Assembly: GCA_050633365.1 (NCBI GenBank)
Contig: JBOEGJ010000010.1
Coordinates: 1-64,000 of the forward strand
DNA from: Pseudomaricurvus sp050633365
Lineage (GTDB): Bacteria > Pseudomonadota > Gammaproteobacteria > Pseudomonadales > Cellvibrionaceae
Direction of reading: 5' to 3'
Length of the DNA stretch: 64,000 nt
Shown: positions 16,015 to 24,342 of the stretch, one piece after another
Position numbering within the stretch: the first letter of the stretch is position 1
Layout: each line of letters starts with the position of its first letter
Translations under genes and position numbers: made by a program
The notes under the pieces: generated by a model
Seen by the model: the letters and a program-made list of their open reading frames with translations, nothing else
Told to the model about the DNA's origin: nothing
Database searches by the model: none

Positions 16015-17553
16015 ATGAGCGATGAGTCTTACGATATTGTCATCATTGGTGCGGGATTGTCGGGTATAGGCGCCGCCGTTCATTTTGGGCGTGAATGCCC
16101 CTCTGAATCTGTGGCGCTTTTTGAGTCTCGCGAGGCCATGGGCGGCACTTGGGATCTGTTTCGCTACCCAGGCATTCGCTCTGATTCTGATATGTTCACC
16201 TTGGGCTATAGCTTCAAACCTTGGCTTAATTCACAGGCCATTGCCGACGGCTCGTTGATTCGTAAATATATTAACGACGCCGCAGATGAGTACCGAGTCA
16301 AAGATAAGATTCAATTTCAGCAGCGCATTACGAGCGCTAACTGGGACAGTAATCAGCAACGCTGGTTGTTGGAAGTTACCGATCAGCGTACTCATACCAT
16401 CAAGTCCGTGACTGCAAAATTTGTTATGGGTTGTACCGGTTACTACAACTATCAAAGCGGTTATGAACCCGAGTTTGTCGGTAAGTCTGATTTTAACGGC
16501 ACCATTGTGCACCCTCAACATTGGCCCGAGGCGCTCGACTACGAAGGTAAGCGGGTGGTTATCATTGGCAGCGGTGCTACTGCAGTTACTTTGGCACCAG
16601 CCATGGCAAAAAAGGCAAAGCAAATCACTTTGTTGCAACGTTCGCCCTCCTATGTGATGAGCATGCCTAAAGTGGATCCCAAGCTTGAGGTGTTAAGAGA
16701 GAAATTTTCTCCCAAACTTTACTACCGCTTAGTCAGGGCGCGAAACGTCACCTTGTCTTTTTTGGTCTATCAGTATTGTAAGTTCTTTCCTAAGAAAGCG
16801 CGTAACTTTTTGCAGGGGCACGTTCAGGAATCCATTGGTGATGATGTCGACATGAAACACTTTACTCCCAAGTACGACCCTTGGGATGAGCGAGTATGTG
16901 CGGTTACCGATGGCGATTTATTTGAGGCCGTTAAAGACGGCGATGTGATTATGCATACAGATCATATCGAGCGTTTTAATGAAGACGGATTGCTACTGAA
17001 ATCGGGCAAGCAACTCAGCGCCGATATTATCATTACCGCCACCGGCTTAAATCTACAGCTGTTGGGCGGTATGGAATTGAGCGTAGATAATCAGCCATTC
17101 GATATGACTAAGAAGATGTGTTATCGAGGCGTGCTGCTCGAAGATCTACCCAACATGGGGTTTGTATTTGGCTACACCAATGCATCTTGGACGTTAAAAG
17201 CCGACCTTGTGCTTAAATATGTGGCTCGTGTTATTAATCGAATGAAAAAGACGTCGATGCAAACGGTAATGCCTAAAAATACGGGGGATGATCCCGGTGG
17301 CATTCCATTTATCGACTTGCAGTCAGGGTACGTTATGCGGGGTAAAGACCTAATGCCTCAGCAGGGGCAAAAGCTGCCATGGCGTCTGTACCAGAATTAT
17401 CTTCTGGATTTTTTAACGTTAAAATTTGGTCGTCTTAATGATGGAAAGCTCACATTTTCAAATTCACAGGGTCACTCAGCTGCGCCCGCAACACCATTAA
17501 ATCCGGAAACCACTAAGAGTGACGTTACCGAAACTACCGAGGCCGTGTCATGA
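16015..17553 (+). CDS. Baeyer-Villiger-type flavin monooxygenase
   Basis: A 512-residue class B flavoprotein monooxygenase using FAD and NADPH. Two Rossmann motifs are present: GAGLSG at residues 12-17 and GSGATA near 184. Between them lies the Baeyer-Villiger fingerprint FNGTIVHPQHWP (F-x-G-x3-H-x3-W-P, residues 160-171). GGTWDLFRYPGIRSDSD matches the FAD/substrate loop of the family. It would insert oxygen next to a ketone or oxidise a heteroatom; the substrate is unknown. The start at 16015 follows AAAGGAG; a GTG at 16003 is possible. The stop overlaps the next ATG (ATGA), so the pair is translationally coupled. Confidence 0.9.
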   Translation: MSDESYDIVIIGAGLSGIGAAVHFGRECPSESVALFESREAMGGTWDLFRYPGIRSDSDMFTLGYSFKPWLNSQAIADGSLIRKYINDAADEYRVKDKIQFQQRITSANWDSNQQRWLLEVTDQRTHTIKSVTAKFVMGCTGYYNYQSGYEPEFVGKSDFNGTIVHPQHWPEALDYEGKRVVIIGSGATAVTLAPAMAKKAKQITLLQRSPSYVMSMPKVDPKLEVLREKFSPKLYYRLVRARNVTLSFLVYQYCKFFPKKARNFLQGHVQESIGDDVDMKHFTPKYDPWDERVCAVTDGDLFEAVKDGDVIMHTDHIERFNEDGLLLKSGKQLSADIIITATGLNLQLLGGMELSVDNQPFDMTKKMCYRGVLLEDLPNMGFVFGYTNASWTLKADLVLKYVARVINRMKKTSMQTVMPKNTGDDPGGIPFIDLQSGYVMRGKDLMPQQGQKLPWRLYQNYLLDFLTLKFGRLNDGKLTFSNSQGHSAAPATPLNPETTKSDVTETTEAVS

Positions 17554-18419
17554 ATAACACACAAACCTACGTTAGCGATATGCCTGTAGAGATCAAACCG
17601 CGTCGAATGAGCTTTCCGTTTAAACGAGCGAAACGTCGTTTTTTCTTTGATGACAATCCCGTTAAATCGGTTTATTGGGCGGCACTGTCTGCCACCTTTC
17701 CCGCTGGAGAGAAAGAGTTTATTGACTCAGTTCGACTTTATAAAGATCAGATTAAAGACCCCAAGCTGTTGGATCAGGTGAAAGGGTTTATCGGACAAGA
17801 AGGCCATCACAGTGGTCAACACATGCAAATGAATAAACAGCTCAGAGAGTTGGGCTTGGATGCGGTTCGCCTAGAAAAGCATCTCGAGCGAGATATCAAA
17901 AAATTTGTGCCCACTCGTACTGACCGATTTCGCTTGGCTATGACCGTGGGTATGGAGCATGTTACCGCCATCATGGCCGATCATGCGCTGAATCACCCAG
18001 AAACCTTTGATGGAATGGACGATACCATCCGCGAGTTGTTGTTGTGGCATGCGGTGGAGGAAATCGAGCATAAGGCCGTTGCTTTTGATGTTTTTATGTT
18101 GTGCGATGGAGATCGAAAGCTGCTACACAAATGTATGAAACTAGCGACTCGACTGTTTGTGGTGCGTATCAGTTGTTACATGGTGGGCTTGTTATGGTGG
18201 TCGAAGAGCTGGCCGCGTTGGAGGCACATTAAGAGCTTCTATCGAATGCTCTATTCGAAAAATGGTGTTATTACTAAGATCAAAGCGCCGTACAAAGATT
18301 ATTTTCGAGAAGACTTTCATCCTTGGGATCATCAAAATCAAGATCTGGTGGATATGTGGAAAGAAAAATTCTACGACGCTAAAAACGATCGTGCCAGTGA
18401 TCATTTTGAGGCTTGCTAG
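17550..18419 (+). CDS. Predicted metal-dependent hydrolase (PF10118 family)
   Basis: A 289-residue protein with the family pattern of metal-binding Glu/His clusters: FIGQEGHHSGQHMQMN, TVGMEHVTA and HAVEEIEHKAVAFDVF. These suggest a four-helix, ferritin-like or di-metal site. A helical hydrophobic stretch sits near residues 200-220. It overlaps the monooxygenase gene by four bases. PF10118 genes are often coupled to flavin monooxygenases or SDRs, hinting at a shared ketone or lipid substrate. The biochemical function is not established. Confidence 0.8.
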   Translation: MNNTQTYVSDMPVEIKPRRMSFPFKRAKRRFFFDDNPVKSVYWAALSATFPAGEKEFIDSVRLYKDQIKDPKLLDQVKGFIGQEGHHSGQHMQMNKQLRELGLDAVRLEKHLERDIKKFVPTRTDRFRLAMTVGMEHVTAIMADHALNHPETFDGMDDTIRELLLWHAVEEIEHKAVAFDVFMLCDGDRKLLHKCMKLATRLFVVRISCYMVGLLWWSKSWPRWRHIKSFYRMLYSKNGVITKIKAPYKDYFREDFHPWDHQNQDLVDMWKEKFYDAKNDRASDHFEAC

Positions 18420-18460
18420 AGCTTGAGAGCTTAGAAGGAAGTTAATCTTGTGCGCTTGTT

Positions 18461-18494
18461 AAAGGCCCGACACGAGAGTGTCAGGCCTTTATTG
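18461..18494. terminator. Bidirectional terminator between convergent genes
   Basis: aaaggcccgacac and gtgtcaggccttt pair with one mismatch around a GAGA tetraloop, leaving AAA and TTT at the edges. It sits between the PF10118 gene and the oppositely oriented membrane-protein gene and can serve both. Confidence 0.75.
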
Positions 18495-18495
18495 T

Positions 18496-19158
18496 TTAGC
18501 GCCGAACCGATCGAATCCAGCCGATCAATAAGAAGACTATTATTAAAATCATCCCCGTCATCAGTCGCAAATCGGGAATCACCCATTGCGGTGTCATGGG
18601 AATGAGGTTGGTATGTGCACCCATGAGTTTGTAGGGCGATACTTTCCCATATTCTGGGGTCGACATGAGTTTAAAAAATCCCCGTCGATTGGGGTAGCGA
18701 GCAAAACCGACACGATTCCACTGAGTGTTGTTGGCATTGCTGTTGGCCCGCGCGACGTTTCTCGAAAGATTCACTTCTCCCCAGGCGTTGGGCCATCCCC
18801 CCTGGCTTAAGACGATTTCTTTGGTGAGTATTTCATAGGTATCATTGGCGTCTTTGGGTGAACCTGAAAACCCCTCAATCGAGTTGGGAAAACGATTCAC
18901 CTCATTGTGATAGCGCATCATGTTGAGCATCATAAATTCTTTGCCGTCGTCGGCGTAGCCCCACTCTCTTAGTGAGTCCATCATGTAGCTTTTCATGGGC
19001 TCGGGCCATTGAAGGTTTTTTTCGATCTTCACGAGGTAATCATCGACTTCGGATTGGCTCATTTTTCCGCCAAACCAATCGCCCCAAAAAGCGCAGGCGG
19101 CCAGAAAGATAAGGGCGAAGCTCGTTGCTAAAATAATTTCAAATTTTATTTTTTGCAT
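18496..19158 (-). CDS. Membrane-anchored hypothetical protein, paralogue of the gene at 22429-23142
   Basis: A 220-residue protein with an N-terminal membrane helix (EIILATSFALIFLAACAFW), a soluble domain, and a C-terminal helix (MTGMILIIVFLLIGWIR) before RSVRR. The middle contains DDGKEFMMLNMMRYHNE and VGFARYPNRRGFFKLMSTPEY. These match DDGKPIYMINLMKWRDA and IGIFRYSSRRDFFNMLVSDSY in its paralogue and resemble DUF1330-like dimeric alpha-beta barrels. It is last in a minus-strand run with a propeller-like protein and a halohydrin-dehalogenase-type SDR. Function unknown. Confidence 0.7.
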   Translation of the reverse strand: MQKIKFEIILATSFALIFLAACAFWGDWFGGKMSQSEVDDYLVKIEKNLQWPEPMKSYMMDSLREWGYADDGKEFMMLNMMRYHNEVNRFPNSIEGFSGSPKDANDTYEILTKEIVLSQGGWPNAWGEVNLSRNVARANSNANNTQWNRVGFARYPNRRGFFKLMSTPEYGKVSPYKLMGAHTNLIPMTPQWVIPDLRLMTGMILIIVFLLIGWIRSVRR

Positions 19159-19178
19159 AGTTTTAGTCCACTCATGAT

Positions 19179-20507
19179 TTATTTGATAGTGAGATAAGTC
19201 AGTTTATCGAGGCCCAGCCAATAGATGTCACGGCCGAAACCAGGGGCCGGAAAACAGCAAGACTGAGTGTATTGGCGCAGCGCAACTCGAGATTTTTCGA
19301 GGCCAGTTTCTATGTCTAAGACAACGCTGTTCTCACCCTCTCGCAAGGCCTTCAGACTCTTTAAACTCTGGTAGTCGGTGGTGAAAATCTCTCCACTATC
19401 GGGGTAGTAAATGGTGTGTCCGCCGATGCTGAAGTCGTTTCGAGTCCAGAGCTCGGTGAGTGCCTGGGTTTTCCGATCGTGACGCCATGCTTGAATGACT
19501 GAGTTGGACGAGTCATAGGCCACCACGATGTTTCGCTGCGGGCAATACAGCGGTGGATTGGTGACGCTGCCATGACTGCGGTTGCATATGGGTGTCATCG
19601 AATAATCGCTACTGTCGTGAGTCGATACTCGAATCAGGCGGTTTGGCGTTGCCGAGATGCCAGCATTTAACATCGATATGGCGCTGCCACCCATCCGGTG
19701 CTTGCCGTTATCAATAAACCAAATGTTGTTCTCGTCGATGACTGGATCCCAGCCATACTCTTGGGTTGATTGCCCCACGTAATCAAGTGACCACTGTGTG
19801 TCGAGCTCTAACTCGCCCGTCTCATCATGAAAGTGATAGCGATAGATGGTAGTAACCCCAGTCACATAAACGGTGTTGCCTTGCGCGCTTAAGCGAGAAA
19901 TTGAGGGCTCTGGTAGTTCGATGCGGGTGCAGGCCTCTTGCATGGTTTCTGGGTCGATCACCAGCATCCAGCTGGTTTCGGTATCGCTAATGGGTTTGGT
20001 GATCAGGTAGCCGTTGTCGAGAACCATGTGCGAGTTGTAAGGTAAATCTTGAGGCAGGTGGTAAGAGCTCTTGAGATTGCAATCGGCATCCAGTCGATGC
20101 ACATAGCGGCCAAAGCTCACATAGAGATCGCCGTTGCGATGAACGCAAATGCCACCGGGCCACCATCGACCGCCGGGTAGCGGCTTTGAGCGTTTTACAG
20201 TTTTTAATGTTTTAGGGTCGAGCTTCTCGACGTGAGAGCTGCAAGACATTCCGATGCGGTCGCGCAAGGTATCCACGTGCATCAGGTAGACCTCACCCGG
20301 ATCGCGAAGCACCATCATATTACCAGTGCAAATTCTTCGGCTCGCTTGCAGGTGCAGCGATTCACGGCGCTGAATTTTCGGGCCTTTAACACTTGTCACC
20401 GCTTGCTGTCGGGTGGGGCCGCCATCTTCACAAGACCAGGGGCTGGGGTAGTAGCCGCCAGCGATTTGCGTTGGTGTTTCTATGGTGAGAGATGTTTTCT
20501 TGTTCAT
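19179..20507 (-). CDS. Hypothetical beta-propeller-like (NHL/SMP-30-like) protein
   Basis: A 442-residue protein rich in short beta-strand repeats of the propeller type, such as GGICVHRNGDLYVSFGRYV, NSHMVLDNGYLITKPIS and VIDENNIWFIDNG. It has no signal peptide. Such proteins include lactonases and gluconolactonase-like enzymes, but no family-specific catalytic motif stands out. ATG 20507 is chosen because it overlaps the stop of the upstream SDR (ATGA), implying translational coupling. A partner or product-processing role in the same pathway is inference. Confidence 0.6.
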   Translation of the reverse strand: MNKKTSLTIETPTQIAGGYYPSPWSCEDGGPTRQQAVTSVKGPKIQRRESLHLQASRRICTGNMMVLRDPGEVYLMHVDTLRDRIGMSCSSHVEKLDPKTLKTVKRSKPLPGGRWWPGGICVHRNGDLYVSFGRYVHRLDADCNLKSSYHLPQDLPYNSHMVLDNGYLITKPISDTETSWMLVIDPETMQEACTRIELPEPSISRLSAQGNTVYVTGVTTIYRYHFHDETGELELDTQWSLDYVGQSTQEYGWDPVIDENNIWFIDNGKHRMGGSAISMLNAGISATPNRLIRVSTHDSSDYSMTPICNRSHGSVTNPPLYCPQRNIVVAYDSSNSVIQAWRHDRKTQALTELWTRNDFSIGGHTIYYPDSGEIFTTDYQSLKSLKALREGENSVVLDIETGLEKSRVALRQYTQSCCFPAPGFGRDIYWLGLDKLTYLTIK

Positions 20508-21187
20508 GATTGTGCCCACCCACCGCTAAACGGAATCGCTTGGCCGACAAAGAAATCCGATTCGTTGGAGGCTAAGAATAAAGCAAATAGCGCATCCTCT
20601 CGGCCTGTGGCGAGTCGTTGAATGGGAACTTCATTGGCCATGAGCTGCTTGAATTCGTCCGAGTTGGTGAATTCGGGATTGAAGTAAGCCGGGTTCTCAA
20701 CCCAATTTTGAGCGATAAGGTTGATTTGGATATTGTTTGCCGCCACTTCTAGTGCCGCTGAGCGGATATAACCCACTTGTGCTGCGCGAGCCGCTGAATA
20801 AGCGCTGACACCGGCCATTCCTTTTATGCCGGTGGCTGAGCCGATGACCAATATTTTTCCCGCTTTGCGCTCTATCATTTGCGGCAATGCGGCGCGGGTT
20901 AATCGATGCAGCGGGTGCACCATCAAATCGAACATCTCTGACCAAATGTCATCGCTCACTTCAGTGGCAGCAATACCAAAATGCGCCGAGGCGGCTAAGT
21001 TGATCACGAGCACATCGATTTCGCCCGCCGCTTCTATGGCCTTTTCACAGGCGCCGTGCTGAGTTAGGTCGCTGTGATCTTCAATCACTTCGCCGCCGTG
21101 TTGTCTAAATAGCTCAGCAATATCGGGGCCCATGTAATCGCTGGCTTGGGTGATGAGTATGCGTTTATTGTTTAAGCGTTGTGTCAT
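20504..21187 (-). CDS. Halohydrin dehalogenase-like short-chain dehydrogenase/reductase
   Basis: A 227-residue SDR-fold protein. In place of the cofactor motif TGxxxGxG it has T13-QASD-Y18-M-G20, which fits the halohydrin dehalogenase nucleophile-pocket motif T-x4-F/Y-x-G. The catalytic residues fit S117-x12-Y130-x3-R134, with Arg replacing the usual SDR Lys, exactly the Ser-Tyr-Arg triad of the HheA-G enzymes. The C-terminus (PIQRLATGREDALFALFLAS, VGQAIPFSGGW) is also family-like. Predicted reaction: reversible haloalcohol to epoxide plus halide. It is coupled to the downstream propeller-like gene and follows a GST. Assignment rests on motifs only. Confidence 0.8.
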   Translation of the reverse strand: MTQRLNNKRILITQASDYMGPDIAELFRQHGGEVIEDHSDLTQHGACEKAIEAAGEIDVLVINLAASAHFGIAATEVSDDIWSEMFDLMVHPLHRLTRAALPQMIERKAGKILVIGSATGIKGMAGVSAYSAARAAQVGYIRSAALEVAANNIQINLIAQNWVENPAYFNPEFTNSDEFKQLMANEVPIQRLATGREDALFALFLASNESDFFVGQAIPFSGGWAQS

Positions 21188-21223
21188 AGTAAACTCCAGT
21201 AGCGTTAAGCAATGGTGAGCGAG

Positions 21224-22414
21224 TTAGTGCTGCTTGGGCGGGCGATTCATATCCCAGGGTGATCCCGTGAGAAAGACTTCGACTTTTTCGAATAAGCCTA
21301 TGGAAGAGCGAGGCTTTAATGGCAGTTGATAGCTTGGCTTAAGACCCGATTGAACCGCCGGGCCAAGATTCAGAGAACCGTAAGCTTGTAGTAGGCTATG
21401 CACTTGCTGCTGCTCACTGTGGTTGAGTGCGTTGAATTGATCTTGAAGAACTTCAAGGCAATAGACGCGATGATGAACCACGGGAAGATTCTTGAAAGTT
21501 ACCCCTTGTGTTTTGTAGTCAAAGCGTTTCTTACCGTCGTACCATGAGTCGGAATTCTGGTGAAGGTAAGGCAGGTAATCGTTTAGAATTTCTCGCCAAA
21601 TGAATGACCAGCCAATATTGTCAAAATTACTGAGCGGCAAGTTCGTCTCGACATACGGTTGGGCTTTTTCATTCCACATTCGTGTTACCCAGGCCAGTAC
21701 TTTGGGGTAGCGATCACGCATTATTTTTGCGGGTATCGGATCGCAAAAATAATGGCGAAAGAAGGGCCCCATAAAGGCAAAGTCTACAAGTGAGGGTTGA
21801 TCGCCGAGTAAAAACCGTTGCTCTGATAAAATGTCGCTAAAACTCTCACATAAAGAATAATATTGATTGCGTACTAACGTTTCGGTGTTTTTGTCGACAC
21901 CGTCGCCGCTCAGAAACAATCGGCGTTGACGGCGTTTGAATAAATACCCTGTCAACGATGTTGGCAGTGGCAGTTCGCTGCAAACCTCTTGGCCTAATCG
22001 TCGACCCATAAAGCTTGCATTGTCATCACTTTTCCAGCGCCAATACATGGCCGATCGCCAGCACCACTCATCGGCATAGTCTTCAATTAATTTATTCAGA
22101 AAACTCATCGCTGGATCGCGGGGAATCACTCGTGGCTGTGGGTACTGTTGTTCCAGCCAGTCAATCATGTTGGTGCTCTCGCGAAACCACTGACCATTTG
22201 CCGATTGCATGGCGGGCACCTTTCGCACACCCGTGTTGGCATAGACTTGGGAGACGCCGCTGGTGAGCGACATCTCGACACGTTCATAAGCGATGTTTTT
22301 ATAGCGCAGATACATCTCAAGTTTGCCGCTGTAATAGGAGATGTCGGCCAGATGAACTTGAAACGGCTCGAGCTTATGGCTGTGGTGGGTGGCGTTATTG
22401 TTTGAAACAGTCAT
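21224..22414 (-). CDS. Large glutathione S-transferase family protein
   Basis: A 396-residue GST-type protein. The N-terminal thioredoxin-like domain reads LADISYYSGKLEMYLRYKN with the cis-Pro segment GVRKVPAMQSANG and then FRESTNMIDWLEQQYP. A helical domain (RFLLGDQPSLVDFAFMGPFF) follows. The C-terminal 130 or so residues go beyond the usual 200-220-residue GST length, so the protein carries an unrecognised extension. ATG 22414 is preferred over the in-frame TTG at 22420. It lies between the membrane-protein gene (14 bp upstream) and the dehalogenase-like SDR (36 bp downstream). Confidence 0.75.
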   Translation of the reverse strand: MTVSNNNATHHSHKLEPFQVHLADISYYSGKLEMYLRYKNIAYERVEMSLTSGVSQVYANTGVRKVPAMQSANGQWFRESTNMIDWLEQQYPQPRVIPRDPAMSFLNKLIEDYADEWCWRSAMYWRWKSDDNASFMGRRLGQEVCSELPLPTSLTGYLFKRRQRRLFLSGDGVDKNTETLVRNQYYSLCESFSDILSEQRFLLGDQPSLVDFAFMGPFFRHYFCDPIPAKIMRDRYPKVLAWVTRMWNEKAQPYVETNLPLSNFDNIGWSFIWREILNDYLPYLHQNSDSWYDGKKRFDYKTQGVTFKNLPVVHHRVYCLEVLQDQFNALNHSEQQQVHSLLQAYGSLNLGPAVQSGLKPSYQLPLKPRSSIGLFEKVEVFLTGSPWDMNRPPKQH

Positions 22415-22428
22415 CGTCAATTGCCTGC

Positions 22429-23142
22429 TTACTCAGAGGTGGTGGTTCGATTCAGTACCAGTAACAGCACTAAGTACCCGACAATAAAAAGAAACGCCAA
22501 GAGCACCGGTAAGTTGGGCATTGGATTAAACAGTAGGCCGTGGGGGTGGCTCGGGGTGATCGCGATGCGGCCCATTGATGCCAATTTGAAATAGACAATA
22601 CTGGCGTAAGAGTCGCTAACCAGCATGTTGAAAAAGTCACGTCGGCTGCTGTAGCGAAAGATACCGATTTCGCCCCAATGGTCGACGTCTTGGCTGCTAA
22701 ATCCGTAATTGATCACATTGTCGTGGGTGCTCGAAAGGTAGGCTGTGTGACTGGCATTTTTGGCCAATTCGTAGAGTAACCCTTGGTTGTAGGCCAGATC
22801 AGCGTCTTGCACTGACATGCCGGCAACCATAGGCGTGTCGGGCCGAAACAGCGGTGCATCTCGCCACTTCATTAGGTTGATCATGTAGATCGGTTTGCCG
22901 TCATCGGTCTCGGCAAAAGCGCGGACCTGCTGAAGAATCGTGTCGAGATCCACATTGCCATCGGCATCGGGTACGCCGGCGGTCACGAACATCGTTTTTA
23001 CACCGGCCACGTAACGATCGACTTCAGCGGGGCTTAATGGGGTCGTTGGGCCGTAGTAGCGGTGAGCGAACAGGCCCCAGATAACGGCGAGTAAAAGGGC
23101 GGCAAGGGCGGGTATTTGGGCAGAGAGGCGTTTGGATCGCAT
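22429..23142 (-). CDS. Membrane-anchored hypothetical protein, paralogue of the gene at 18496-19158
   Basis: A 237-residue protein with an N-terminal helix (QIPALAALLLAVIWGLFAH) and a C-terminal helix (PVLLAFLFIVGYLVLLLVL). Between them is a soluble domain with DDGKPIYMINLMKW and IGIFRYSSRRDFFNMLV, typical of a DUF1330-like ferredoxin fold. With its paralogue it brackets the GST, SDR and propeller genes. It is the first gene after the AraC regulator in the same orientation, separated by about 125 bp, so it probably heads the operon. Function unknown. Confidence 0.7.
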   Translation of the reverse strand: MRSKRLSAQIPALAALLLAVIWGLFAHRYYGPTTPLSPAEVDRYVAGVKTMFVTAGVPDADGNVDLDTILQQVRAFAETDDGKPIYMINLMKWRDAPLFRPDTPMVAGMSVQDADLAYNQGLLYELAKNASHTAYLSSTHDNVINYGFSSQDVDHWGEIGIFRYSSRRDFFNMLVSDSYASIVYFKLASMGRIAITPSHPHGLLFNPMPNLPVLLAFLFIVGYLVLLLVLNRTTTSE

Positions 23143-23267
23143 GGCAATGGATACTCTGTAGCTCTAGGGTGTGAGACAGAATATCGGGGTGGGGAATGTG
23201 AATCTGGTGAGATATCACCGAAATTGGTGATTTTACGCCAATCGAGTGGCGATTGTTCAAGGCTGGC

Positions 23268-24302
23268 CTAGCGCAAGATACGCTGACGATATTGCTTGGG
23301 GGTTTCATTGGTCCACTTTTTAAAGGCTTTGGTGAAGTTGCTTTGATCTTGAAACCCCAGTGACAAGCCGACATCGACCACTGCCATGTTGGGATCTTTG
23401 AGAAATTCATGAGCTTGAGCTTGTCGAGTTTGCTGCAGTAGCTCACCAAAGCTCACGCCTTGAGCGCTGAGTCTGCGCTGCAGTTGTCGAGTGGAGATAT
23501 TGAGGATGCTGGCAATGCTCTCTTGCTGTGGCGTGCCCAGCGAGAGCTGTTTAAGAATGAGTTGTTTTACGCGATGAATCAGGTTGCTCTCTTCCAGAAG
23601 TTGAAGATCTTTTAATGCCAGCGCCTCACTGCTATCGGCCAGTGCGGGGTTCCAATAGGGGTTTTGAATTTGCGCCGCATGCCAATCGATGCAGACGTGA
23701 TAGTTGTCGCAATCAAATTTAGCGTCGACCCCCAACAGTGACGTAATGCGTTGATGTTGAGTTACGTCAGGCGCGGGTCGCTGAAACCCCACGTAGAGAA
23801 TGGCATCTGAATGAGCGACACCTTGTTTGATTAAGTTGAGGATAATGAGAAACGCTGGGTCTAATGATTCTAACGGCATCACGTCGATGTCGGCTGTGCA
23901 GATTTGAAAGTCAATGCGGATCACAGCGTCATGGCGGAACATTAACGCGTCGACACCGTCGCAGATAATGTGCAGTAAGCGAGTCATGCGTTGAAGAGCC
24001 TCGTAGAGATTACGGCTCGACATCATGGCGATTGCGACGGTATCTGCTTGCATTGTGACGGCTTGATGATAGATCTCGATACCGATGAACGGTTCATTAG
24101 TTAACTCGGCAGCGGTCTTCCAGAGAGGTGCCGCCTTCGCCAGAGGAATACGTGCGCTGGGTACAAGTAACGTTTTGCTGTCGATCCCGGCATCATTAAA
24201 AATTGCGTTGCTGTCATGGCCTTTGAGTGTGAGGTAATCCATGAGCGGACGAAGCCAGACCGAAAGAACAGTGGAGCTGTGGGCTACCTTCTTTTGTTTC
24301 AT
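23268..24302 (-). CDS. AraC-family transcriptional regulator (arabinose-binding-domain type)
   Basis: A 344-residue regulator with the long N-terminal ligand domain (about 20-215, the OruR/ArgR-like AraC branch) and a C-terminal double helix-turn-helix (ESIASILNISTRQLQRRLSA, then VVDVGLSLGFQDQSNFTKAF and KWTNETPKQYR). It sits upstream of, and in line with, the membrane protein/GST/dehalogenase run and is the obvious candidate for its control. Ligand unknown. Confidence 0.87.
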   Translation of the reverse strand: MKQKKVAHSSTVLSVWLRPLMDYLTLKGHDSNAIFNDAGIDSKTLLVPSARIPLAKAAPLWKTAAELTNEPFIGIEIYHQAVTMQADTVAIAMMSSRNLYEALQRMTRLLHIICDGVDALMFRHDAVIRIDFQICTADIDVMPLESLDPAFLIILNLIKQGVAHSDAILYVGFQRPAPDVTQHQRITSLLGVDAKFDCDNYHVCIDWHAAQIQNPYWNPALADSSEALALKDLQLLEESNLIHRVKQLILKQLSLGTPQQESIASILNISTRQLQRRLSAQGVSFGELLQQTRQAQAHEFLKDPNMAVVDVGLSLGFQDQSNFTKAFKKWTNETPKQYRQRILR

Positions 24303-24342
24303 GAAAGGCTCTTTTTTGATGATAGCATTTATGGAGTAAGGA

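Noticed and set aside
20504..21187. Ordinary NAD(P)-dependent SDR
   Set aside because: The glycine-rich cofactor motif and the catalytic lysine are both absent, replaced by the dehalogenase signatures.
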